A stretch of 64,000 nt of DNA from an uncultured Roseibium sp. (lineage in GTDB: Bacteria > Pseudomonadota > Alphaproteobacteria > Rhizobiales > Stappiaceae), in the NCBI RefSeq assembly GCF_947499295.1, contig NZ_CANMNP010000002.1, positions 434,001 to 498,000 of the forward strand. The letters run 5' to 3'. The position numbers and the translations under genes were made by a program. The notes below the pieces were generated by a model. That model was not told the DNA's origin. It ran no database searches and saw only the letters and a list, made by a program, of their open reading frames with translations. Shown one piece after another: positions 9,046-19,100 of the stretch (position 1 is the stretch's first letter; every line of letters begins with the position of its first letter).

Positions 9046-9420
9046 CTAGTGGCTGATCATCCATGGTCTTTTTGATGGAAATGTCTTGCTGCCGTCTGCC
9101 TTGTAGACAGCACTTGATCGAAAGCTGTTTTTCGAACCGGAACAGCAGGAACAGCCGGCCGGATGACGTTTCCTCTGCTCTTTGGCCCCATCTTGCCTGT
9201 CCGACTTGGTCGAATGAACGGGATTGTGGCGTGACGTTTCGTTCCGTTGGTGCGCTGTCCGATCGCTTGTTGAGAGCGTCGACATGTTCGGTGCTTGCAG
9301 GAAAGCGCGGGGCGCTTCCTGCTTGCAGGCCGGACATTCGATCGGTTCTGAGTGAGCCGACATCGGGCGCAGTGCCGTTATTGGCCCACACTGCGCGCAA
9401 AGGTAATCATAAACCGGCAT
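9046..9420 (-). CDS. fmdB: FmdB-family zinc-ribbon protein
   Basis: A 124-residue protein beginning MPVYDYLCAQCG, the hallmark FmdB zinc ribbon, with Cys pairs CAQC (residues 8-11) and CPAC (about 29-32). The C-terminal half is unstructured and has a further CSCC cluster near residue 93. FmdB proteins are proposed regulators or accessory factors of formamidase genes, based on Methylophilus. The start at 9420 has GAGGAG upstream, and the gene lies 10 bases after fmdA. A longer upstream frame is discarded because it reads into fmdA. Confidence 0.88.
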   Translation of the reverse strand: MPVYDYLCAQCGPITALRPMSAHSEPIECPACKQEAPRAFLQAPNMSTLSTSDRTAHQRNETSRHNPVHSTKSDRQDGAKEQRKRHPAGCSCCSGSKNSFRSSAVYKADGSKTFPSKRPWMISH

Positions 9421-9430
9421 AGTTTTCTCC

Positions 9431-10660
9431 TCACAGGTCTGGAGCCAGAGGAATATCCACGGACCCGTCAATGAGTTTCGTCGGCCCTTCTGCACCTGGC
9501 ATCATGTCAAAGTCGAAGATGTCGGTCGGCAGCCACAAGGTGGCGCAGGCATTTGGAATGTCGACCACGCCGGAAATGTGCCCCTGAACGGGTGCCGTAC
9601 CCAGAATGGCGTAGGCCTGAGCGCCCGAGTATCCGAATTTCTTCATATATTCGATGGCGTTAAGGCAGGCCATCCGGTAAGCGATATGAACATCCAGATA
9701 GTGTTGGGTTCCCGCTTCATCGACCGAAATACCTTCGAAAATCAGGTAGTCGTCGTAGCTTGGAGTGATCGGGGACGGTTTGAAAATCGGGTTTTTGATG
9801 CCGTATTTCGCGACACCATCCTTGATCAGACTGACGCGAATATGCAACCAGCCGGCCATCTCGATTGCACCGCAGAAAGTGATCTCGCCATCACCCTGGC
9901 TGAAATGCAAATCGCCCATCGACAGGCCTGCGCCATCGACATAGACCGGGAAGTAGATTTTTGAACCGCGCGACAGATCTTTGATGTCGCAGTTGCCGCC
10001 ATGCTCGCGCGGCGGAACGGTGCGTGCGCCTTCTGCTGCAGCCTTTTCCTTTGCTTCGCCTTTCAGTTGGCCCATGTGAGCCGACTGGGTGTTGGGAAGC
10101 GCAGCCAGCGGCGGAACACGGTCGGGGTCCGTGTCGAAAAGGGCCTTTTCGCGGGAGTTCCACATGTCCAGCATAGAGCGGTCAGGCAGACAGCCGATCA
10201 GTCCGGGATGAATAAGCCCGGCATAACTGACGCCCGGTACGTGCCTGGAGCGCGTGAACATTCCTTCAATGTCCCAGATCGATTTCTGCGCCTCCGGGAA
10301 GTGTTCTGTCAGAAAGCCTCCGCCGTTCTGTTTGGAAAAGAAGCCGTTGAAACCCCAAAGCATTTCCTCTTTCGCACCGATATCGAGAATATCGACGACG
10401 AGAAGGTCTCCAGGTTCGGCACCTTTGACCCCGATGGGGCCGGAGAGGTAGTGAACCTGTTCAAGTTCGACATCCCTGACATCGGCTGCGTCATCGTCAT
10501 TCTTGATTTGTCCGCCGGTCCAGTCATAGGTTTCGATCTTGAAATCGTCACCCGGTTCCACCCAGACCGCCATGGGAATGTCCGGGTGCCAGCGATTGTG
10601 AACTTTTTCATTCGTATGCGGAGACTCACTCAAATCTACCGAAATCAGCGTATCAGCCAT
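9431..10660 (-). CDS. fmdA: formamidase
   Basis: A 409-residue enzyme of the FmdA/AmdA acetamidase-formamidase family that hydrolyses formamide to formate and ammonia. Family features include the NRWHPDIP segment near residue 25, PGDLLVVDILDIG around residue 85, the HPGLIG motif, REHGGNCDIKDL around 217-228 with conserved His and Asp, and GDLHFSQGDGEI. Full family length. GAGGAG upstream of 10660 decides the start. It sits directly downstream of a urea/amide-type ABC transporter and upstream of fmdB, the classic formamide-use arrangement. Confidence 0.93.
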   Translation of the reverse strand: MADTLISVDLSESPHTNEKVHNRWHPDIPMAVWVEPGDDFKIETYDWTGGQIKNDDDAADVRDVELEQVHYLSGPIGVKGAEPGDLLVVDILDIGAKEEMLWGFNGFFSKQNGGGFLTEHFPEAQKSIWDIEGMFTRSRHVPGVSYAGLIHPGLIGCLPDRSMLDMWNSREKALFDTDPDRVPPLAALPNTQSAHMGQLKGEAKEKAAAEGARTVPPREHGGNCDIKDLSRGSKIYFPVYVDGAGLSMGDLHFSQGDGEITFCGAIEMAGWLHIRVSLIKDGVAKYGIKNPIFKPSPITPSYDDYLIFEGISVDEAGTQHYLDVHIAYRMACLNAIEYMKKFGYSGAQAYAILGTAPVQGHISGVVDIPNACATLWLPTDIFDFDMMPGAEGPTKLIDGSVDIPLAPDL

Positions 10661-10710
10661 GGGGTTCTCCTCTTGGAAGTGCGCAAGCATTGGCGCGGTT
10701 GGAAACGGAG

Positions 10711-11400
10711 TTAGACGGAAAGGAATGCGGCGACTTTGTCCTCATCGACACTGTCACGGGGTTCATCGTGGACGAGCCGGCCATTCTCCAGAACGAGCAC
10801 GCGGTCGGCGACGTCCAATGCAAAGGAGAGCACCTGCTCGGAAACAACGATGGACAGACCGCGCTCATCTCGGATGCGCCTCAAGACCCGTGCCATTTCC
10901 CGGATGATGGACGGTTGAATGCCCTCCGTCGGTTCGTCCAAGAGAAGCACTTTGGGATTGGTTGCCAGTGCCCGGGCGATAGCCAATTGCTGTTGTTGAC
11001 CGCCGGAAAGATTGCCGCCACGGCGTCCGTTCATTTCGAGCAACACCGGGAACAGTTCGTAAATGTCGCCAGGTACCTTGGATTGGCCGCTGATCGTCAG
11101 TCCGGTTTCGATGTTCTCCTGCACCGTCATGGTCGGAAAGATCATCCGTCCCTGAGGCACATAGGCGATCCCGCTGGCGACTCTCTCGTAGCTTCTCATC
11201 GAAGTGATATCGATGCCGTCAACGGCGGCAGCACCGTCCTTGGTCGGAACGATCCCCATCAGCGACTTCATCAGCGTGGTCTTGCCCATGCCGTTTCGAC
11301 CCATGATGGCAATGATTTCGCCGGGGGCCACCGTGAAATCGAGGCCATGCAGGACCTCGCTCTGGCCGTAGGCCACGTGGTATTGCGCTACATTCAGCAT
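10711..11400 (-). CDS. urtE: urea/amide ABC transporter ATPase (UrtE/LivF type)
   Basis: A 229-residue ATPase of the branched-chain amino acid/urea transporter family. Walker A is GRNGMGKTT (about residues 34-42), the signature is LSGGQQQ, and Walker B is LLLDEPTEGIQP; the Met in Walker A and the TEGIQP extension are typical of LivF/UrtE rather than LivG/UrtD. It is the last of five transport genes and lies 50 bases before fmdA. Whether the transported solute is urea, formamide or short-chain amides cannot be read from the ATPase; formamidase next door favours amides. Confidence 0.9.
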   Translation of the reverse strand: MLNVAQYHVAYGQSEVLHGLDFTVAPGEIIAIMGRNGMGKTTLMKSLMGIVPTKDGAAAVDGIDITSMRSYERVASGIAYVPQGRMIFPTMTVQENIETGLTISGQSKVPGDIYELFPVLLEMNGRRGGNLSGGQQQQLAIARALATNPKVLLLDEPTEGIQPSIIREMARVLRRIRDERGLSIVVSEQVLSFALDVADRVLVLENGRLVHDEPRDSVDEDKVAAFLSV

Positions 11401-11409
11401 GTGAGCCTC

Positions 11410-12165
11410 CTAGTGACCGAGATAGACATCAATGACCTTGGGATCCGCCTGGACCTTCGCCATTGATCCTTCTGAAAGGATCTTGCCCTGGTGCAGAACG
11501 GTGACGCGGTGGGCGATGTCTTCAACGAACTTCATGTCGTGTTCGACCACCATCACCGAGCGGCCTTTGGTGATTTCATTGAGAAGCTTTGCGGTCTGCT
11601 TGCGTTCCGAGACGCTCATGCCGGCAACCGGTTCGTCCAGCATCAAGAGTTCCGGGTCCTGAATGAGGAGCATGCCGATTTCGAGCCACTGTTTCTGACC
11701 GTGGCTCAGAAGAGCTGCCTGCATGTCCAAAAGTGTGTCCAGGAAGACCATTTCAGCGATCTCCCTGACGCGTGACCGGACTTCCTCGTCACGCTGAAAG
11801 GTGAGGGCACCAAAGACGGTACGTCCACGCGGAAAAGAAAGCTCCAGATTCTCAAAGACCGTGAGATCTTCGTAAATGGACGGATTCTGGAATTTTCTGC
11901 CGACACCCTCCCGCACGATCTCGTGCTCGCGCATGGCAGTCAGTTCCTTGTTGCGGAACTTGATCGAACCGTCGGTCGCCCTGGTTCTTCCGCAGATGAG
12001 ATCGAGAACCGTTGTCTTGCCGGCCCCATTCGGGCCGATGATGACGTGAATTTCGTTCTCGTCGATGTAGAGATTGAGATCGTTGACCGCCTTGAAGCCG
12101 TCGAAGGAGACGGTCAGGTTCTCAATGGAGAGCAAGAAATCCGTGTTGTTGTTGAGCGTGTTCAT
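11410..12165 (-). CDS. urtD: urea/amide ABC transporter ATPase (UrtD/LivG type)
   Basis: A 251-residue ATPase partner of UrtE. Walker A is GPNGAGKTT (about residues 43-51), the signature region is LLSHGQKQWLEIG (the LSxGQKQ variant typical of UrtD), Walker B is LLMLDEPVAGMS, and the switch histidine is in VVEHDMKFV. It starts 9 bases after urtC and ends 9 bases before urtE, so it belongs to the same transcript. The SHGQ signature supports a urea/amide-type over an amino-acid-type transporter. Confidence 0.9.
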   Translation of the reverse strand: MNTLNNNTDFLLSIENLTVSFDGFKAVNDLNLYIDENEIHVIIGPNGAGKTTVLDLICGRTRATDGSIKFRNKELTAMREHEIVREGVGRKFQNPSIYEDLTVFENLELSFPRGRTVFGALTFQRDEEVRSRVREIAEMVFLDTLLDMQAALLSHGQKQWLEIGMLLIQDPELLMLDEPVAGMSVSERKQTAKLLNEITKGRSVMVVEHDMKFVEDIAHRVTVLHQGKILSEGSMAKVQADPKVIDVYLGH

Positions 12166-12174
12166 GACTGCGTC

Positions 12175-13338
12175 CTACTCCGCGGGTTTGGCTGTTGTGT
12201 CCGCACCGAACGGCGCCGCCGGCGTTGATTTGTCCGGTTCGGCCTTTCGTCCCTTCGGAACGATGAAGCGGTCCACAATTGGTGCGAGATAGCTGCGGTA
12301 GAGGCCTGACAGCCCGTTGGGAAAAACCAGGACGACGGCAATGAACAGAGCCCCGAGACCGAACAGCCAAAGTTCGGGAAACGTCTCGGAAAATGTGGTT
12401 TTTGCCCAGTTGACGAGCAGCGTTCCATAAACGGCCCCAAAGATCGAAAGCCGCCCGCCAACTGCGCAAAAGATGACCATTTCGATGGATGGAACGATGC
12501 CGACGAAAGATGGCGACATGAACCCGACCTGCAAGGTGAACATCGCGCCGCCAATCGCTGAAAGAACGGCCGCGAAGCAGAAGACGAAGATCTTGATGTT
12601 GGACACGTCGTAGCCGGAAAACCGAACGCGGTCCTCCTGGTCCCTGACGGCGACCAGTAGCCGGCCGAGCTTGCTCTTCAGAACGATTTGGCTGAGCAGC
12701 AGGACTGCGATCAACAGACCGCCATTGACATAATAAAGGATGTATTTGGCTTCGTCGGTCCGAATATCCCAGCCCTTGAGAGTGCGCAGATCCGTGATGC
12801 CGTTGACACCGCCCGTATAGCCCTGCTGACCGATGATGAGGATGGTCAGGATTGCAGCGATTGCTTGCGTGATGATGGCAAAATAGACCCCTCCCACACG
12901 GCGCTTGAACATGGCTGTGCCGATGATGAAGGCAAAGAGGGCGGGAACCGCGATGATCGCGACTATTGTGAAGGTGAGGCTATTGAACGGTTGCCAGAAC
13001 CAGGGAAGGGCCGTGATCTGGTTCCAGTCCATGAAATCGGGAATGCCCGGTGTCGACTGGATGGCGGTTGCCTCGGGAGTCGAGGCCTCCAATTTCAGAT
13101 ACATGGCCATGCAGTAACCGCCGAGGCCGAAGAAGACACCTTGCCCGAGGCTCAATATGCCGCCCTTGCCCCAGCAAAGGACAAGGCCGATCGCGACAAA
13201 GGCGTAGGTCAGATACTTGCCGAAGAGGTTCAGTCTGAAGATGTCCATGGCAAGCGGCATGACAACGAACAGCACCGCTGCAACTACCAGGAGGCCAAGC
13301 ATTTCCTGCCGGGACATGAAGGATTTCAGGTTGGTCAT
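12175..13338 (-). CDS. urtC: urea/amide ABC transporter permease (UrtC type)
   Basis: A 387-residue inner-membrane permease of the LivM/UrtC family. There are multiple hydrophobic helices beginning at residue 12, the family stretch GKGGILSLGQGVFFGLGGY near residue 58, and VRDQEDRVRFSGYDVSNIK around 225-245, the loop that couples to the ATPase and is characteristic of UrtC. The C-terminal tail is charged. It forms a heterodimer with UrtB and lies 10 bases from it. Confidence 0.9.
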   Translation of the reverse strand: MTNLKSFMSRQEMLGLLVVAAVLFVVMPLAMDIFRLNLFGKYLTYAFVAIGLVLCWGKGGILSLGQGVFFGLGGYCMAMYLKLEASTPEATAIQSTPGIPDFMDWNQITALPWFWQPFNSLTFTIVAIIAVPALFAFIIGTAMFKRRVGGVYFAIITQAIAAILTILIIGQQGYTGGVNGITDLRTLKGWDIRTDEAKYILYYVNGGLLIAVLLLSQIVLKSKLGRLLVAVRDQEDRVRFSGYDVSNIKIFVFCFAAVLSAIGGAMFTLQVGFMSPSFVGIVPSIEMVIFCAVGGRLSIFGAVYGTLLVNWAKTTFSETFPELWLFGLGALFIAVVLVFPNGLSGLYRSYLAPIVDRFIVPKGRKAEPDKSTPAAPFGADTTAKPAE

Positions 13339-13348
13339 CGATACCTCC

Positions 13349-14275
13349 TCAGCGGCGGATTTTCAGGGAGAAAAGCCCTTGAGGGCGCAACATCAAGATG
13401 CCCACAACCGTCAACAGGGTGAGCACTTTGGCCATTGAGCCGGACAGGAAGAACTCCATTGTCGACTGCGCCTGACTGATGGCGAAGGATGAGGCAATCG
13501 TGCCCAGAAGGCTGGCTGCGCCGCCAAATACGACGATCAGGAAGGTGTCGACGATATAGAGCTGGCCTGCAGTAGGACCGGTTGAGCCAATCATTGTGAA
13601 AGCACTCCCGGCTATGCCGGCTATGCCGCAACCAAGGGCAAATGTATGACGATCGACTTTCTCGGTGTTGATGCCGACGGCACCGGCCATGACGCGGTTT
13701 TGCACCACCGCGCGCGTCTGCATCCCCATGCGGGACCTGAACAGGATGAAATAGACGCCGATGGCAATGAAGAAGGTCAGCACCATCACGAAGATCCCGT
13801 TGATCGGGATCTCGATTATATCCGTCAGCGGGACCGATCCGAGAAGCCAGTTCGGAAGAGTGACACCCACCTCGCGGGCGCCGAATATCGACCGGTACGC
13901 TTGCTGCAGGATCAGGCTGAGGCCCCAGGTTGCCAGCAACGTGTCGAGCGGTCGCTTGTATAGGTGTCTGATGAGCGACCATTCAACCAGGGCGCCAAGC
14001 GATCCGGCGGCCACAAAGGCAAGTATCATGGCAAAGAAGAAATACACACCGAAGAAGGACGGCGCGTAAGCCTCGACAAAGTTGGAGCACAGGTACGTGA
14101 CATAGGCGCCGAGGATCATGAACTCGCCATGAGCCATGTTGATGACGCCCATCTGGCCGAAGATGATGGCCAGGCCGAGGGCCATCAGGACAAAAACGGA
14201 AAACAGGATCAGTCCGGCAAAACCCTGCATGGCAAAGATGGACCCGAGTTCTGTCCAGGTGTAGTCGGCGAACAT
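13349..14275 (-). CDS. urtB: urea/amide ABC transporter permease (UrtB type)
   Basis: A 308-residue permease of the LivH/UrtB family with about eight hydrophobic segments, the conserved GQMGVINMAHGEFMILGAY stretch near residue 40 and the coupling loop RTRMGMQTRAVVQNR-like sequence near residue 190. I place the start at 14275 because GGAG precedes it at proper spacing; an ATG 15 bases upstream is possible but lacks a ribosome binding site. It is the second gene of the transport operon, after a hairpin that separates it from the binding-protein gene. Confidence 0.9.
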   Translation of the reverse strand: MFADYTWTELGSIFAMQGFAGLILFSVFVLMALGLAIIFGQMGVINMAHGEFMILGAYVTYLCSNFVEAYAPSFFGVYFFFAMILAFVAAGSLGALVEWSLIRHLYKRPLDTLLATWGLSLILQQAYRSIFGAREVGVTLPNWLLGSVPLTDIIEIPINGIFVMVLTFFIAIGVYFILFRSRMGMQTRAVVQNRVMAGAVGINTEKVDRHTFALGCGIAGIAGSAFTMIGSTGPTAGQLYIVDTFLIVVFGGAASLLGTIASSFAISQAQSTMEFFLSGSMAKVLTLLTVVGILMLRPQGLFSLKIRR

Positions 14276-14356
14276 TGCGCACGTCTCCATGCTTGGGGGC
14301 GGCGCAAGTGCCGGTACCCCTGCTGTGGGAATGGGTTGATATGAAATTGCTGATGC

Positions 14357-14387
14357 GGCGCTGCGCAGGCTGCATCCACGCAGCGCC
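14357..14387 (-). promoter_or_regulatory. stem-loop between urtA and urtB
   Basis: GGCGCTGCG (14357-14365) pairs perfectly with CGCAGCGCC (14379-14387) around a 13-base loop, in the 169-base gap between the binding-protein and permease genes. There is no T-run, so it is more likely an mRNA-stabilising or attenuating element that keeps binding-protein expression above permease expression than a full terminator. Confidence 0.55.
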
Positions 14388-14444
14388 TCTGGATCGGCCC
14401 GTCATTTAAGCGGGCGTTTCCGTCCCTGGGGAACAGCTACCGGC

Positions 14445-15698
14445 TTACTGATAGCCTTCCGGGAAGGGATCGGGTTCCATCAAATCCGCGGTTTCGTAGA
14501 TCATTTCATACTGACCGTCGGTTTTGGCGAGACCAATTCTGGTCTTGGACCAAAGGTGATGGTTTTCATGGATACGGACATATCCTTCCGGCGCAGTCGT
14601 CAGCTCGATACCAGGTGAGGCAAGGCGAACCTTGTCGATATCGAAGCTGCCCGCCTTCTCAACGGCGGCTTTCCAAAGCCACGGGCCGAGATATGCTGCC
14701 TGCGTGACGTCGCCGATCACGATGTCGTCTCCCCATCTCTCCTTGAAAGCCTTGACGAACGCCTGATTGTTATCATTGTCGAGAGACTGGAAATATTTCA
14801 TCGCGGCGTAGGCACCTTCGATGTTTTCGCCGCCGATGCCACGAATTTCATCCTCAGTCACCGAAATGGTCAGAAGCAGAGGCTTCTCTTTTGTCATGTC
14901 GATGCCTGCGGCCTTAAGCTGCTTGTAGAACGCGACATTGGAACCGCCGACCACGATTGCATAGATCACATCAGGCTTCTTCAACTTGATCTTGTTGATC
15001 ACCGAATTGAACTGGGTGTGGCCGAGCGGATAGTATTCCTCACCGACAACTTTGTGGCCCAGCTTTTCGATGTGTTTGCGTGCGATCTTGTTGGAAGTGC
15101 GCGGCCAGATATAATCCGAACCGAGCAGATAGAAGCTTTTTGCGCCCTTTTCCCTGGCGACCCAATCGATGCCGGCAATGATCTGCTGAGTGGCTTCCTG
15201 GCCGGTGTAGATCACGTTTGGTGACTGCTCCAGGCCCTCATAGAAAGTTGGGTAGTAGAGCATGCCGTTATATTGCTCAAACACTGGCAGAACGGCCTTA
15301 CGTGATGCGGACGTCCAGCATCCGAACACGGCGGCAACCTTGTCGTTGACCAGAAGTTTCTTCGCTTTTTCCGCAAAGGTCGGCCAATCGGAAGCACCAT
15401 CTTCCTGAATATACTCGATCTTGCGGCCCAGCACGCCGCCCATTGCATTGATTTGTTCGATTGCCAGCTTTTCCGCCTGCACAGAACCGGTTTCGGAAAT
15501 TGCCATTGTCCCGGTAACGGAGTGCAGGATCCCGACTTTCACGGTGTCTTCGGTAACAGCAAGGCCGGTCGTGTTGACATCCTGCGCGAAAGACGGCGTC
15601 AAGGCACCTGCCATCGCGAGTGTTGCAGCCGACACTGTTCCGGCGAGAACGGCCCGGCGGGAGAGCCGGTTTTCAATCAGGTTTTTCAGGCGTCGCAT
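14445..15698 (-). CDS. urtA: urea/amide ABC transporter substrate-binding protein (UrtA type)
   Basis: A 417-residue periplasmic binding protein. The N-terminus LSRRAVLAGTVSAATLAMAG is a Tat-like signal with likely cleavage after SFA (about residue 38). The mature part begins EDTVKVGILHSVTGTMAISE, typical of the UrtA/AmiC-type fold, and contains GCWTSASRKAVLPVFE and GSDYIWPRTSNKIAR, conserved in urea/short-chain amide receptors. It is the first gene of the operon, reading away from the 448-base control region shared with the sensor kinase. Urea versus formamide specificity is unresolved. Confidence 0.9.
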   Translation of the reverse strand: MRRLKNLIENRLSRRAVLAGTVSAATLAMAGALTPSFAQDVNTTGLAVTEDTVKVGILHSVTGTMAISETGSVQAEKLAIEQINAMGGVLGRKIEYIQEDGASDWPTFAEKAKKLLVNDKVAAVFGCWTSASRKAVLPVFEQYNGMLYYPTFYEGLEQSPNVIYTGQEATQQIIAGIDWVAREKGAKSFYLLGSDYIWPRTSNKIARKHIEKLGHKVVGEEYYPLGHTQFNSVINKIKLKKPDVIYAIVVGGSNVAFYKQLKAAGIDMTKEKPLLLTISVTEDEIRGIGGENIEGAYAAMKYFQSLDNDNNQAFVKAFKERWGDDIVIGDVTQAAYLGPWLWKAAVEKAGSFDIDKVRLASPGIELTTAPEGYVRIHENHHLWSKTRIGLAKTDGQYEMIYETADLMEPDPFPEGYQ

Positions 15699-16146
15699 CA
15701 GATGACCCCTCCATGTTTGAGGTTGGAGCAGGGCACCTCATGGCGCCACCGCATGGAGGGAAGGCTCACTTGAATTTGTGCACTGCCGCAATGCGTCAGT
15801 TGCTGTGGGTCAATTGACTGATTCCAAGCGTTGAGAAACTGTGAGATCGTTTTACGTTTGTATGGACTAAATTGTTCAGGAGTTAATACGTGAAAGTTTT
15901 CCATTTTTATTGAGTTCTGGAAATTTTCAGGAGGAAAACGTAAATAAAATTTTGAATACAACTTTTGATGTAAAAGTTAATTTCAAAAATTTTAGGCACG
16001 TATTTTGCTTTTAGGAGAGGTGAGGGGACGATTTGTTGTTTGTTAGCGCGCTCTGCTGTGAGTTTGTGCGAAATCAGCAGGTCAAATGATTGCGTTGCAC
16101 AAATACTAAGCGCGACTAACTGAAGCAGTTTCGCAAGGCGGGGTAT
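15699..16146. promoter_or_regulatory. AT-rich divergent control region (urtA / transporter-kinase)
   Basis: A 448-base gap between divergent genes and clearly more A+T rich than its surroundings. It holds a perfect inverted pair, TTTACGTTT (15851-15859) and AAACGTAAA (15936-15944), centred about 93 bases apart, and a perfect 10-base palindrome GTCAATTGAC (15809-15818) nearer urtA. AAGGCGGGG lies before the kinase start at 16147. No convincing sigma-70 or sigma-54 promoter could be fixed by eye, so these are candidate operators only. Confidence 0.45.
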
Positions 16147-19100
16147 ATGGCAGGTCATCAGCGGGTCGTTCGATTGCGTCGAACTTATAACCAGTGGGTC
16201 GCGAACCAGACCCTGGAGGATTATGCCCTGCGCTTTACCGCCAAAAGCGCACGCAGGTGGTCTCCGGTGTGGGTGGCCAACACTGCACTTGGTGCGATTT
16301 CGTTCCTGGCGCTAGAGGCGATCGGAGCGGCCATCACCTATAATTACGGCTTCACAAATGCCGTATCGGCCATCCTTTTGGTTGGAGTGCTGATTTTCAT
16401 CACAGGATTGCCGATTTCTTACTATGCGGTGAAATACGGTGTCGACATCGACTTGCTGACGCGCGGGGCCGGTTTCGGTTACATCGGATCCACGGTCACC
16501 TCGCTCATTTATGCGAGTTTCACTTTCATCTTCTTCGCTCTTGAAGCTGCGATAATGGCAACAGCGCTTGAGCTGTTCCTCGGTATTCCGCTCAACATCG
16601 GCTATCTCGTCTGTTCGCTCGTTGTCATCCCGATGGTGATCTACGGCATCACTTTGATAAGCCGTTTGCAAGTCTATACGCAGCCCGTGTGGATCGCCCT
16701 TCAATTGCTGCCATTCGTGTTTCTGGCCTGGCAGGGTGTCGCTCCGATTGAAGACTGGCGGAGCTTTTCAGGGCGGCTCGGCAATGAAGAGGGGCAATTT
16801 GAACTTCTGCTCTTCGGCGCGGCCAGCGCGGTTCTATTCTCCTTGATCGCGCAGATTGGCGAGCAAGTCGATTTTCTGCGGTTTTTACCCCGTCAGAGAC
16901 AGGGACGTCGTGGCAGCTGGTGGCTCGCACTGCTGGCCGCAGGACCGGGATGGATCATCGTTGGAGCCATCAAGTTGCTGATGGGCTCGTTTCTGGTTGT
17001 TGTTGCCCTGCAAAGCGGACTGACACCGGACAAGGCTGTCGAACCGACGCATATGTATCTGGTGGCCTTTAGCAAAGTTACAACACCGGAAGTTGCCATT
17101 GCCTTGACCGGCATATTCGTCATCGTGTGCCAGATCAAAATCAACGTTACCAACTCTTATGCGGGCTCAATCGCCTGGTCCAACTTCTTTTCCCGCCTGA
17201 CGCACAGCCATCCTGGACGGGTCGTCTGGCTGGTGTTCAACGTGGTGATCGCACTGACGCTCATGGAATTGGGTGTCTATAAGGCGCTTGAACGAACCTT
17301 AGGTCTTTATTCCATTGTTGCAGTGGCCTGGATCGGTGCGATCTTCGCTGATTTAGTGATCAACAAACCTTTGGGTCTGAGCCCTCCGCATATCGAATTC
17401 AAACGGGCGCATCTCTACGATATCAATCCCGTCGGACTTGGGTCGATGACCGTTGCAAGCGTGGCCGCATTTATCGCATATGCGGGCTTCTTCGGTCAGA
17501 CAGCGCACGCGCTTGCAAGCTACATCGCGCTCCTCACTGCAATTCTACTCGCACCGCTCATTGCCTATCTGACGAAGGGCCGGTTCTACATCGCCCGGGA
17601 ACCTGAAGACGTGGTGTCTGAAACAGGTGTGAAACAACACCGTATCCAATGCTGTATTTGCGAGCACACGTTTGAACATGAGGACATGACCAATTGCCCG
17701 GTCTATTCGGGACCGATCTGTTCACTCTGTTGCTCCCTTGACGCGCGCTGTGAGGACGATTGCAAGGAAAATGCTCGCCTGGGGGATCAGATTTCAATGT
17801 TGCTGCATGCCCTGTTGCCGGCAAACGCTGCAAGCAGGCTTGGATCGCGGGTCGGCAAATACCTCGGCGTCATGCTGATCGTGATGGCATCACTGGGCGG
17901 CATTCTCTCGCTCGTGTTTATCGAAGCAAAGTCCGTTGATCAGGACGGCGTTGCAAGGGCGTTGACGCAGGTCTTCTTCATTCTCCTGGTGATCTCAGGG
18001 GTCATGGCCTGGCTCTTTGTTCTTGTTCATGAAAGCCGGAAGTTCGCGAACGAGGAGACCCGGCGGCAGACCAGTCTTTTGATGAAGGAAATCAGGGCGC
18101 ACAAGCGCACGGATGCAAAGCTGCAAAAGGCAAAGGAAGCAGCTGAATCGGCCAATCAGGCGAAAAGCAGGTACGTTGTCGGGATCAGTCACGAGCTGCG
18201 GTCACCGCTGAATGCGATCGCCGGCTACGCACAGCTTATGCGCAAGGATCCGACGATCCCGGCTCATCGCCGTGATGCGGTCAAAGTGATTCAGCATTCC
18301 GCCGATCATCTCGCGGGACTGATTGAGGGTCTTCTCGACATCTCCAAGATCGAGGCCGGGCATCTCACAATCTATCGCGAGCGCTTCAATCTGCACGACT
18401 TTCTCAATCAGATCGTCGATATGTTCCGATTGCAGACCGATGCCAAGGCGCTGACCTTTTCCTTTCAGCCTGCGGACAATCTTCCGCTCTTCGTCTTCGG
18501 CGATGAAAAGCGACTGCGCCAGGTGCTGATCAATCTGCTTTCCAATGCAATCAAATGGACTGATCAAGGCAGCGTTAGCCTGATCGTCAACTATCACAGC
18601 CAGGTGGCGGAGTTTTCGATTGTTGATACCGGTATCGGTATTGCGGAGGAAAATCTCGGTCGGATCTTCAATCCCTTTGAGCGGGTGGAAGAAGAAGGAC
18701 AGGCAGGGGTGCCGGGAACCGGTCTCGGCCTGACGATCACCAAGCTCCTGAGCGAAATCATGGGCGGCGATATTCAGGTCGAAAGCGAAGTCGGCAAAGG
18801 CAGCACCTTTAAAGTGCGCATGTTGTTGAGCGCAGCCGCCGCACCGGCCAAGGTGGCACGGGCTGAAATGCGGATCAATGGCTACGAAGGCCCGGTTCAG
18901 ACGGTCGTTGTGGTTGATGACGACGCCGCACAGAGAACCCTTATCGAGGATTTTCTGAGCCCGCTCGGCTTCAAGGTCCTTTCCGCTCCAGGCGGTCAGG
19001 CATGTCTGGCAATGGCGGAGGTTGAAAAGCCGAACGCATTTCTACTGGATATCAGCATGCCGGGCATGAGCGGGTGGACCCTTGCCAGAACGCTACGGGA

